Source: Acidobacteriota bacterium
GTDB lineage: Bacteria > Acidobacteriota > Blastocatellia > Pyrinomonadales > Pyrinomonadaceae
Direction of reading: 5' to 3'
DNA: 39,957 bases
Assembly (NCBI GenBank): GCA_020200155.1
Contig: JAIVJG010000206.1
Span: 1 to 39,957, forward strand
Notes under the pieces: generated by a model
The model's database searches: none
What the model was told of the DNA's origin: nothing
The model's input: the letters and a program-made list of their open reading frames with translations, nothing else
Translations under genes and position numbers: made by a program
Shown here: positions 18,782-26,875 of the stretch, piece after piece
How the letters are laid out: each line of letters opens with the position of its first letter
Position numbering within the stretch: the stretch's first letter is position 1

Positions 18782-20335
18782 ATGAAAAAGGTTCAACTCT
18801 TCTTCATCCTTGCGCTGATGATTTTAATGCTGGCGGCCAACCAGTTGATTGGCGCGGCGGGACGGAATCTGCTCGGCGGCCTGCCGTGGTACGGCTGGAC
18901 GGGAGCCTGTCTTTTCCTTCTCGTCATCGGTCTCTTTTTCTCCTTCCGCGACGCGGCGCGAGAGCGACTGCTGCTTCAGTGGGGCGTTGTGCCGGACGCG
19001 TCAATAGACGAAACGAACGTCCCTCTGACCCTCGAACAACTTGAGAAGTACGACCCGGACGGGCCGGACTACCCGCACCCCGTCATCATCACCGAACGCT
19101 GCATCGGCTGCCACGCCTGCGTGGATGCGTGCCCGCACGACGTGCTCGCCATCGTCAACAACTACGCCACGCCCGTCGCGCGCGACCAGTGCATGGAGGA
19201 CACGTCCTGCCAGGTCGAGTGCCCCGTCAGCCCGAAGGCGTGCATCGTCGTCAACACGACGAAGAAGATACCGCCGCGCAAAGTTCCGAATCGCGATGCA
19301 GCTTTTATGACGAACGTGCCCGGCTGCTACATCATCGGAGATGTCTCCGGCACGCCGCTCATCAAGAACGCCGCCAACGAGGGCGCGGGCTGTCTCAGGC
19401 ACATAGCAGCCGAGTTGGGAGGAGACGAAGCGGCGCGCGAGCCGAAAGCCGAAATCGCCGTCGCCATTATCGGCGTGGGGCCGGCGGGACTCTCCGCCGC
19501 GATCACCGCGCAGACGCTCGGACTGCCTTACGTCGCCATCGAGCAGGACAGGGTGCTCGCGACGATTGACGCTTACCCGGCCAACAAGTTCATCTTCTTC
19601 AAGCCGGAGACGATGGAATCGCGCGGCGCGATTCGCGTCGAGGGGGCGGGCGCGCAACGCGAGGCGATTCTCGACGACTGGAAGCGTGCGATGGCGGAGA
19701 GCGCCGTGCGCGTGAACGAGGATGAGAGTTGCAGGTCTGTCAAAAAGGCTGCGGACGGCGACTACTTTATCGTCGAAACCGAGAGAGGTTTCGAGAAGGA
19801 GCCTGTTATCTATCGCGCACGGCGCGTCGTCCTCGCGCTGGGGAATCGCGGCACGCCGATGAAGCTGAATGTGACGGGCGAGAATCTCAAGGTCACGCGC
19901 GACGGCAGGACTGAGGACAAAGTGAAATACAGGCTGGCGGACGCAGAAGCATACAGGCGGCGGCGCATCGTCGTGGTCGGCGCGGGCAACTCGGCCATCG
20001 AGGCGGCGGTTGATCTGGTCGCGCGTCGCGACGGCAATCGCATCAGCTTTCGCCCCGAAGACGAAATCAACGAGGTCGCGCTCGTCATCCGTAGCGACCT
20101 GAAGAACGACCTCAAGTTCGAGAACAAGATGCAGGTCTACGACTGCATTGACGAGGGCAGGATGCAAGCTTTCTTCGGCACGGCGATAAAGGAGATACGC
20201 GACGGCGAAGTGGTTCTGATGAACGCGCGCACGAAGGAAGTCACGCAGACGATTCCGAATGATTACGTCTTCGCCATGATCGGCGGCGACCGCCCGACGA
20301 AATTTCTGGAATCAATCGGAATAAAAATCGGCTGA
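18782..20335 (+). CDS. Membrane-anchored ferredoxin/FAD-NAD(P) pyridine nucleotide oxidoreductase fusion
   Basis: Two N-terminal TM segments; CIGCHACVDACP plus C..C..C..CP-like CMEDTSCQVECPVSPKAC; FAD Rossmann IIGVGPAGLSAAITA; NAD Rossmann VVGAGNSAIEAAVDL; GCYIIGDVSGTPLIKNAANEG. Confidence 0.87.
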   Translation: MKKVQLFFILALMILMLAANQLIGAAGRNLLGGLPWYGWTGACLFLLVIGLFFSFRDAARERLLLQWGVVPDASIDETNVPLTLEQLEKYDPDGPDYPHPVIITERCIGCHACVDACPHDVLAIVNNYATPVARDQCMEDTSCQVECPVSPKACIVVNTTKKIPPRKVPNRDAAFMTNVPGCYIIGDVSGTPLIKNAANEGAGCLRHIAAELGGDEAAREPKAEIAVAIIGVGPAGLSAAITAQTLGLPYVAIEQDRVLATIDAYPANKFIFFKPETMESRGAIRVEGAGAQREAILDDWKRAMAESAVRVNEDESCRSVKKAADGDYFIVETERGFEKEPVIYRARRVVLALGNRGTPMKLNVTGENLKVTRDGRTEDKVKYRLADAEAYRRRRIVVVGAGNSAIEAAVDLVARRDGNRISFRPEDEINEVALVIRSDLKNDLKFENKMQVYDCIDEGRMQAFFGTAIKEIRDGEVVLMNARTKEVTQTIPNDYVFAMIGGDRPTKFLESIGIKIG

Positions 20336-20378
20336 AGACGAGACCCGGCGTAGGCTTGAAGAGATGAGCCGCGAAAGA

Positions 20379-20429
20379 GAGGCAGCACGCTCAAAAAGTA
20401 GCAAAGCGTGCTGCCTCGCAGTTTTTTTT
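20379..20429 (+). terminator. Strong Rho-independent terminator closing the 14792-20335 unit
   Basis: 13-bp perfect stem GAGGCAGCACGCT (20379-20391) / AGCGTGCTGCCTC (20405-20417) followed by GCAGTTTTTTTT. Confidence 0.9.
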
Positions 20430-20431
20430 AA

Positions 20432-20968
20432 CTATGGCTCAAGGCCGTTGGTGGGGATGGGCCGGTGAACCGAATAAGTGTAAATGTCTTCGATCTGCTT
20501 GACCTTGCTTTTGGCTTCCTCGTTGTCTGGCTGGTAGCGGAGAGCGCGACGGAAATCACCCAGTGCGTACCTGTAGAGGCGCGGGTCGCCAGCCGTGTAA
20601 TAAAAATTCCCGCGCGCCAAATACGCGGCGGCGGCGGCTTTTTTATCGGCAATGGATGCGGCGGGCGTCGTTGCCTTCGCCGTCGTCTTTTCTACTTTAG
20701 CGTCGAGTTCGGGAGTCGCGACCGGGGCTTTGTCGGGAGCATTCGACGCGGCGGGCGCGCCGTTGTTGCCGGCGTCGCCGTGCGCGGATGCGACGACGGG
20801 CGGGGCCGTCTGGTTTGAAGCAGCACTCGCGTCGCCGCTCCCGTGCGCGGAAATGGCGGCGTCCGGTGTAGGGGCGGACGGCTGCTGACCGGCAGGCCGA
20901 TTGTTGTCGCCGCACGCGATGTGCAAAACGCTCGTCGCAAATATCAGCGCTCGCAGTAAGTGTCTCAT
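20432..20968 (-). CDS. Lipoprotein with TPR-like C-terminus
   Basis: Signal/lipobox VLHIACGDNN; C-terminal YALGDFRRALRYQPDNEEAKSKVKQIE; start MRHLLRAL at 20968. Confidence 0.65.
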   Translation of the reverse strand: MRHLLRALIFATSVLHIACGDNNRPAGQQPSAPTPDAAISAHGSGDASAASNQTAPPVVASAHGDAGNNGAPAASNAPDKAPVATPELDAKVEKTTAKATTPAASIADKKAAAAAYLARGNFYYTAGDPRLYRYALGDFRRALRYQPDNEEAKSKVKQIEDIYTYSVHRPIPTNGLEP

Positions 20969-21072
20969 TCTCGCCCTGGCTGCTCCTGCCTTTTCTCTCT
21001 TCAACTTGAAACGCGAAGGCCCTTCGACGCTCGCTCTCGACAAACGTTCGTGTGCGTTGGGGTGAGGAAATT

Positions 21073-21430
21073 TTATTGACCAGTGTGGCATGCCTTGCAG
21101 GACTGAGAGGTCGGAATCTTGAGAGTCTTCCTCATCTCAGCGGCCGGCTGCTTCCGCCGCAGGCTGGTCTGTGTGATGACACTCGATGCAGGCAATCGGC
21201 TTTGTGCCGTCAATGCTGTAATTTTTGGTCGAGTGATTGGCATGATTGAAGGTCACGGCGGGAGCGTCGGCGGGTTTCTTCGCATCCGTCGCGAGCTTGT
21301 AAACTTCCTTCGGCAGCTTGGAGTCTTCGGCGATCAGCGACGCCGATCCAGACTTGAGAGACGGCAAGTGGCAGCCCGACATTTGCCCTGCAAAGACGAC
21401 GAAAGTCGCCAGCACGATGATTTTTTTCAT
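21073..21430 (-). pseudogene. Small dihaem (c3/c7-type) cytochrome c lipoprotein, frameshifted between its two haem motifs
   Basis: Frame 1 (ORF 21137-21475): MKKIIVLATFVVFAGQMSGC...FNHANHSTKNY...CIECHH; the second motif SCKACHTGQ* is found one frame over, ending at 21073. Confidence 0.75.
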
Positions 21431-21585
21431 GGTTGCCTGCATTGAGAGCCTCTTCCCTGTCGTGGAATTCTGCAAAGAATTAAGTGGGAAAGTTTCACCT
21501 TGCGCGTGGGGAGCGAAACGTATGATCTTGGTTGGGGAGAAGTTCTTGATAACGAGCTAAATCATATGCCGTGTGCAGGTGCTTG

Positions 21586-22557
21586 TCAAACTTTCTGTTT
21601 TTGAATGATTGGCTGCTGGAAGCGAAACGTCGCGCCACGATGGCAACGCTTGCAGTCGGAAAAATCATCGCCGCCGAAGGCACGGCGGTTGTCGTGGCAG
21701 GCCGCGCAACTCCGCGCACGCGCGGGCGCGAAATGCTGCGCCGGGAGCGGCGAGGCGACTTGCCTCGACTGCGGCAGCCCGGCCTTCACCGTATGGCAAT
21801 CCGCGCAATTGAGGCCCACGCGCTGGCTGTGCGCGGCGTGGCTGAAGTTGATGGCGAAGGCTCTCGCGTTCGTCGGCGTCCGCGCGTAGCGACCGGGGGC
21901 GTGGCACGCATCGCAGGAAGAGATGTCGCGCCCGCCCGACTGCGCGCCGGGCGTGTGGCACTGGTAACAGTTGGCGTGCGCGTCAAGCCCCGTCACGATT
22001 GAGAAGGCAACGCCACGCCGCGCGGGCGTGTGGCACGCGACGCAGCCCGCCGTTGGCCGCGCCGCGCCGCTCGTGTGCTGCGCGTGGTCGAACCGTGCGT
22101 TGAAACTTTTAAGCGCCGGAAACGACTTGACGGGTGGAGAGCCTGATTCGAGATTCGTGTGACAGATCATGCACATCCCGCTCTCGGCAGTGACGAACTG
22201 CTGGACGTGGCAGTCCGTGCAAGCTTTGTGTCCGGGGAGTTCGGGCCGGGGTGAGTTGGTTTCGCGCCGGTGGCAGGACGCGCACGCGAGCGCGGCGTGG
22301 CGCGGCGTGGCGTGCGAGAAGGTGGAAAAATCTTGCGCCGCATCGGGACGTGCCGCAGCCGTCAATGCAAAGCGTTCCAGTTGCCCGGCAGGCTCCGGCG
22401 CGAGCGTGCGCGTGACCGCTTTCAGCAGTGTTGAGAGCGGAAACAGTGAGCAGGCGGCGACACAAAGCAGGAGCGAGAGTGTCCGCCGCACGCGAACGGA
22501 GGGTGACTCTTCATTCGCGCACGAATATTTTCGCTTGTCTGTGTCCGGCACGTTCAT
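21586..22557 (-). CDS. Nonahaem c-type cytochrome (cytochrome c3 family-like)
   Basis: Nine CXXCH: CASCH, CTDCH, CMICH, CVACH, CYQCH, CDACH, CADCH, CAACH, CKRCH; N-terminal hydrophobic segment; FSHATPRH, FDHAQH, FSHAAH distal His. Confidence 0.88.
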   Translation of the reverse strand: MNVPDTDKRKYSCANEESPSVRVRRTLSLLLCVAACSLFPLSTLLKAVTRTLAPEPAGQLERFALTAAARPDAAQDFSTFSHATPRHAALACASCHRRETNSPRPELPGHKACTDCHVQQFVTAESGMCMICHTNLESGSPPVKSFPALKSFNARFDHAQHTSGAARPTAGCVACHTPARRGVAFSIVTGLDAHANCYQCHTPGAQSGGRDISSCDACHAPGRYARTPTNARAFAINFSHAAHSQRVGLNCADCHTVKAGLPQSRQVASPLPAQHFAPARARSCAACHDNRRAFGGDDFSDCKRCHRGATFRFQQPIIQKQKV

Positions 22558-22566
22558 CAGGAGAAT

Positions 22567-23811
22567 TTATTTCGCCTTCGGCGGCGAGACCGCGTCAAGA
22601 TGTGTTTGCGGGAGAGCCTCTCTGCCGTAGTTGAGGTGGCACTTGACGCACCGGAACGCGGGATCGGCGCGTCTCTTTTCCACCTCGATGTTAAGAATCT
22701 TTTTGGGAATCGTCGCCTTGATGTGGCAGCCCGTGCCGCCTCCGCCGCACGTCAGCAGAGGAACATTCAACGTTCGCGCGTCCAGCAGGCTGATGGCGGA
22801 GATGTTGATGTGGCAGGCCGTGCAGCCGACGTTTTCGTGCTTCGTCTCTTCGTGCCTGAAGGTAGCGACATCACGGCGCTGCCATTTCTCAAGCACGTGC
22901 GCGTCCGTCAAGCCCATCGCCGTCGCCAACTTCGGCACGGCGTCTGTGTGTGAAGGAGTCGGAGGCGCGAGCCGCACGCCGGGCAGAAGTTTGTGGCAAC
23001 CGGCGCAGTCGGACGAGAGAGGCTTTTCGCCGCCGTCCTGCCAGTGACAGTTGAAACAGGACGCGTGGCTTTCGGGCGTCGTCTTAAACGTCCCCTTCTT
23101 CATCCAGAAAGCGCCTTCCGGTAAATCCGCGGGAGGCTTGACGACATACCTCTCGCCGCCGTCGCCTTCGGGCTGGTATGTCCGGTGGCAGATCGAGCAG
23201 CTATCAATTTTTCTCGACGACTCCTGCCGGCGAAAAGAGGCGCGCACGAAGAGACCGCCCGATTCATCTTGAAAGTCTTGCTGCTGTAGCGCCATCACGT
23301 CCTGATGCCTGTCATGGGGAAAGTTCAAGCCGAACTCAGTTGCGCCTCGCTTCGCCTTCGGCCTCGCCGCGTCGAAAGTCTCTTTCGGATTGCTGAAAGG
23401 GTAGCGCGTGCCGTCGCGTGGCGAGACGTTGGAGTGACAGACGGAGCAGATGACGGGACGCGCCTCGCTGAAGAATTGCCGTCGGTGACAGTTCACGCAC
23501 GAAGGGTGATCCGGGTAGTCGGTCACGTCCGGGAAAGCCTCTTCCCTTTCGCGCACGCGCGTCCAGTTTGGCGTCGGCGCGATGTGGCAGGAACTGCAAG
23601 CCTGCCGGTGTTGCGGGGTGCGATGGGAAAATGTCGAATAGTCCGGGCGCGGCGCGCGTCTCGAAGTTTGTGCGGGCGGGCTGGATTTGGCTTGGCCCCG
23701 CTGTGTTGCGTAGGCATTCAACACGGCGGCACTCGACGACAGACGCGGCCACGCGCAGATCATCGTCGCCAGGACGATTAAAGACGCGCGCATGATTGTT
23801 GGACGATTCAT
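22567..23811 (-). CDS. Octahaem (possibly nonahaem) c-type cytochrome
   Basis: Eight CXXCH: CSSCH, CVNCH, CSVCH, CSICH, CFNCH, CAGCH, CTACH, CVKCH, plus atypical CGGGGTGCH; N-terminal signal. Confidence 0.87.
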   Translation of the reverse strand: MNRPTIMRASLIVLATMICAWPRLSSSAAVLNAYATQRGQAKSSPPAQTSRRAPRPDYSTFSHRTPQHRQACSSCHIAPTPNWTRVREREEAFPDVTDYPDHPSCVNCHRRQFFSEARPVICSVCHSNVSPRDGTRYPFSNPKETFDAARPKAKRGATEFGLNFPHDRHQDVMALQQQDFQDESGGLFVRASFRRQESSRKIDSCSICHRTYQPEGDGGERYVVKPPADLPEGAFWMKKGTFKTTPESHASCFNCHWQDGGEKPLSSDCAGCHKLLPGVRLAPPTPSHTDAVPKLATAMGLTDAHVLEKWQRRDVATFRHEETKHENVGCTACHINISAISLLDARTLNVPLLTCGGGGTGCHIKATIPKKILNIEVEKRRADPAFRCVKCHLNYGREALPQTHLDAVSPPKAK

Positions 23812-24385
23812 TCGATCTTCTGCGTAGGGGCGGGCTGCTTAGGGAAGGCGAACTCGACCGAGACCGAATAAAGCTGCCGGGGGATGGGCGGCGGCACAGT
23901 GACTTTGCAATTCCAGAGCACGTCGCCGTCTTCAAGCGGGATGAGGTTCGAGATGAAATAATCCATGAGCCGGACATTCGTGAAATACGCGGCGCCCTTC
24001 TCGTCCGTCATCACGGACTTCACTGTGCTGCCCCTCTGTGCGGCGCGGTCGAGCCATCGCGCAACTGCGCGCTCGCGCCGCTCAGGAAGGCGTCACGTTT
24101 GGGCGCGTCGCGCCAGTTGAGGACGCCGTCTTCCTGTATGTTTTTTTCGAGAAGGTAAAAGCGTTTGCGTGGAAGCGGCTTGCCGTCGCGGCCCGTGACG
24201 GTGAGTTTGATTCCGCTGAGAGCATCGGGCGCGGGCGCGGCTTCCGCTTTAACGCCCTTCGCCGTATTAACCACGCAAGAGCCGCTGGCCGGAGAAGTTG
24301 TCTGGGCTTGTGAGTGGACACAGCCGAGGCTCAGCACTAAAAGAGTCGCCTTCAGCCAAAGCGGAATTGTCAGGGCAGGCTTCAT
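23808..24385 (-). pseudogene. Secreted carboxypeptidase-regulatory-like / hypothetical protein, frameshifted
   Basis: ORF 24020-24385 (signal peptide, IKLTVTGRDGKPLPRKRFYLLEK) reads out of frame after SGASAQL; the other frame gives ARWLDRAAQRGSTVKSVMTDEKGAAYFTNVRLMDYF (ORF 23808-24023); its stop overlaps the ATG of the next gene (ATGA). Confidence 0.7.
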
Positions 24386-24403
24386 CCATTCACGCAGTAA
24401 ATC

Positions 24404-25174
24404 TCAAGTCTGAACACGAGTTTTGCTGCCCGCTCCCGCAGTTGGAGAGCCGGCTGCTTTGCGCGCTTTCTCTAACGTCTCGCGCAGGCGCGGCAAGTCC
24501 TGATTCTTCGGGTTGGCCTTTTCGAGTCGCGCGAGCGTGCGATCAGCTTCTGCGAAATCACCCTTCTTCGTCAGCGCGAGCGTCAGATTGTGCAGCGTCG
24601 GGAGGTGATCGGGTTTACGTTCGAGGACGCGTCGAAACTCCGCAATCGCCTTGTCGGTTTGCGACGGCTCGCGCACGAAATACGTGAGGCCTAGATCGGC
24701 GCGCACGTCCACGTCGTCCGGCTTTTTGGCGAGCGCCTCTTTGTACCACTGCTCCGCGACTTCATAGTGCTTCCACTCGAAGTTGACGTTGCCGAGATTG
24801 ACCAGCGTGGAATAATCGCCGGGGCGTATCTGGTTGGCGCGCGTCAGTGAATCAATCGCCTCTTCGTACCTCCCGGCCTGCTCGCTGAGGGTGGCGGCCT
24901 TCGACTGCGCGTCGAAATCCTGCGGCGCTTCCCTCGCGGCATTCTCGGCCTGCTCGGCGTCCTGTCGCAGCGTCCCCTGATCCTTGACGGAGTTCATAGG
25001 CAACTGCGGATGGTCGGGCGGCAGTTCGCCGTCAGACTGTCCGTCGAGCTTCGACGCAGACTGTCCGGCGCGTGTGGAGGATTGATTCTGATTGACGTAG
25101 ACGACGAACGTGAAGCCGATGATGTAGCCGAGCAGCACGCCGATGATGGAAAAAAGGAGGTTTTCTCTGGACAT
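24404..25174 (-). CDS. TPR-repeat protein with N-terminal TM helix
   Basis: MSRENLLFSIIGVLLGYIIGFTFVVYV; TPRs such as NQIRPGDYSTLVNLGNVNFEWKHYEVAEQWYKEALAKKPDDVDVRADLGLTYF. Confidence 0.85.
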   Translation of the reverse strand: MSRENLLFSIIGVLLGYIIGFTFVVYVNQNQSSTRAGQSASKLDGQSDGELPPDHPQLPMNSVKDQGTLRQDAEQAENAAREAPQDFDAQSKAATLSEQAGRYEEAIDSLTRANQIRPGDYSTLVNLGNVNFEWKHYEVAEQWYKEALAKKPDDVDVRADLGLTYFVREPSQTDKAIAEFRRVLERKPDHLPTLHNLTLALTKKGDFAEADRTLARLEKANPKNQDLPRLRETLEKARKAAGSPTAGAGSKTRVQT

Positions 25175-25240
25175 TCAAGTGCGGCGGCGAGTGGCGAGCA
25201 GGAGTTTTTCAACTCGCCGCTCGCCGCTCGCCACTGATTT

Positions 25241-26875
25241 TCACGCGTAAGAGTGGAGGCCCGGCAGCAGGTAGCTGACGCCGAGGTAGGTGAAGATGAC
25301 GAGCAGGAACGCGACGATGGCGAAGTACGCGGACGCGCGGCCAGTCCAACCGCGCGAGATGCGCGAGTGTAGAAACGCCCCGTATGTCAGCCATGCGACG
25401 AACGCGCCCGTCTCTTTCGAGTCCCATCCCCAGTAACGACCCCACGATTCGTTCGCCCAGATCGCGCCCGTCATCAGCAGCAGGGCGAGACCGGCGAAGG
25501 CGACGCCCCCGGTCTTGTACATGAGGCTGTCAATCTTCTCCTTGTCGGGCAGCGCCGCGCGGAGTTTGTCTGTGCGGAAGCTGAAAATGATGACGAAGAG
25601 CGTAGCGGCGAAGGCCGTGATGAGCGCGGCGAGTTCGACCGGGTTGGCGTTCAAACTCAGGAAGAGTTTCGATTGGTTTTCCTGAATCCAGTTACTGGCC
25701 CCGCGCTCAAGTTTGTCGTCGGGAATCTGCGCGGTCTGCTCCGGCGTCAGCCCTTGCTGCTCGGCCATCCAGACGCCGAACTTGTGAAACCTTCGCGCGT
25801 CCACGCAGGCCGTCCCTTCAGGTCGCTCGCCTGCGCAGACGGCGACGCTTGTGATGCCCTTGACCTGCGACACGAGCACGACGATGGCGAGCACCTGCAC
25901 GATCAGCGACGCTTTCAGCAGATAGTGACCCCAGCGTTTCGATTGCTCGTCCTTTTTCGCGACGTACCTACCGAAGAGCGCGATCACGCCGAGCAACAAT
26001 ATCCCGGCCAGTACAAGCAGCGGGCCGACGTAAGGGATGTCCGCGCGCAGGGGGAGCGGCATGCGCGGAGGGAGGAAAGTAGAAGCGGAATAAGTCGCGG
26101 TGGTAAGGATGGGGAACGTCCCGAACGTGCCGCCTATCGTCGCGATGACCGCGAGCGCGAAGATGCTCGACCAGATCGCCATCGCCTCGACCTTGACGCC
26201 GTCCTTCAGCAGATAGACGACCGCGATGGCAAAGCAGACCATCGCGATGCCGTAGCTCAGCGAAGCGATGCCGACGTGAATCGGTCGCCAGTATGAATCG
26301 AGTACCGGCGGCAGGTTGATGAATTCGCCGCCGATGAAGCGCGCGAGAATCAGCACCAGCGAAGCGAGCGGCAGAGAGATTGCGCCGAGGAAGCGGAAGT
26401 TTCGACGGTGCGCGATCAAAAGCGTCGTGATGCCTGCACCGAACGCGAACGCCAGGCTCAGGTCGTAGAGGTTCGCGAACGGGATGTAGCGGAAGAACCA
26501 CGGCATCTCGCCGCCCTGACGCGAGAGGATCGCCAGTTCGCGGTCGTGCGCGGCAATCCAGCGCACGCCCCAACTCGAAGCGTTAAAGAAGACGCCCGCC
26601 GTTGCCGTCCACAGGCCGATTTTCTGAAAGAGCGTGGACGGCGCGTAGAGGTTCGTCAGGAAGAAGACGGCTGCCGTCAGGTAACTGGCGAGCGCCAGCA
26701 TCATCAGCGCGCCGTCCGAGATGAAATGCTCCCCGCCCGTCTGCCAGCGCAGGAGCGTCAACAGGATTGCCCCGCCGACCGCGAGCATCGCCGGGAAATA
26801 AGACATCAGCGAAGAGTCTTTGATTGAAAGTTCCGGGGTGGTAAGCACCGACGGCTGACTGAGAGCTTCACTCAT
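25241..26875 (-). CDS. ccsA: Cytochrome c biogenesis protein CcsA/ResC (System II)
   Basis: WGWDSKETGAFVAWLTYGAFLHSRISRGWTGRASAYFAIVAFLLVIFTYLGVSYLLPGLHSYA and multiple TM helices; WGRYWGWD haem-handling motif. Confidence 0.93.
   Translation of the reverse strand: MSEALSQPSVLTTPELSIKDSSLMSYFPAMLAVGGAILLTLLRWQTGGEHFISDGALMMLALASYLTAAVFFLTNLYAPSTLFQKIGLWTATAGVFFNASSWGVRWIAAHDRELAILSRQGGEMPWFFRYIPFANLYDLSLAFAFGAGITTLLIAHRRNFRFLGAISLPLASLVLILARFIGGEFINLPPVLDSYWRPIHVGIASLSYGIAMVCFAIAVVYLLKDGVKVEAMAIWSSIFALAVIATIGGTFGTFPILTTATYSASTFLPPRMPLPLRADIPYVGPLLVLAGILLLGVIALFGRYVAKKDEQSKRWGHYLLKASLIVQVLAIVVLVSQVKGITSVAVCAGERPEGTACVDARRFHKFGVWMAEQQGLTPEQTAQIPDDKLERGASNWIQENQSKLFLSLNANPVELAALITAFAATLFVIIFSFRTDKLRAALPDKEKIDSLMYKTGGVAFAGLALLLMTGAIWANESWGRYWGWDSKETGAFVAWLTYGAFLHSRISRGWTGRASAYFAIVAFLLVIFTYLGVSYLLPGLHSYA

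Noticed and set aside
19001-20167. 388-aa minus-strand ORF antisense to the flavoprotein
   Set aside because: Antisense shadow; the Rossmann and Fe-S motifs are on the plus strand
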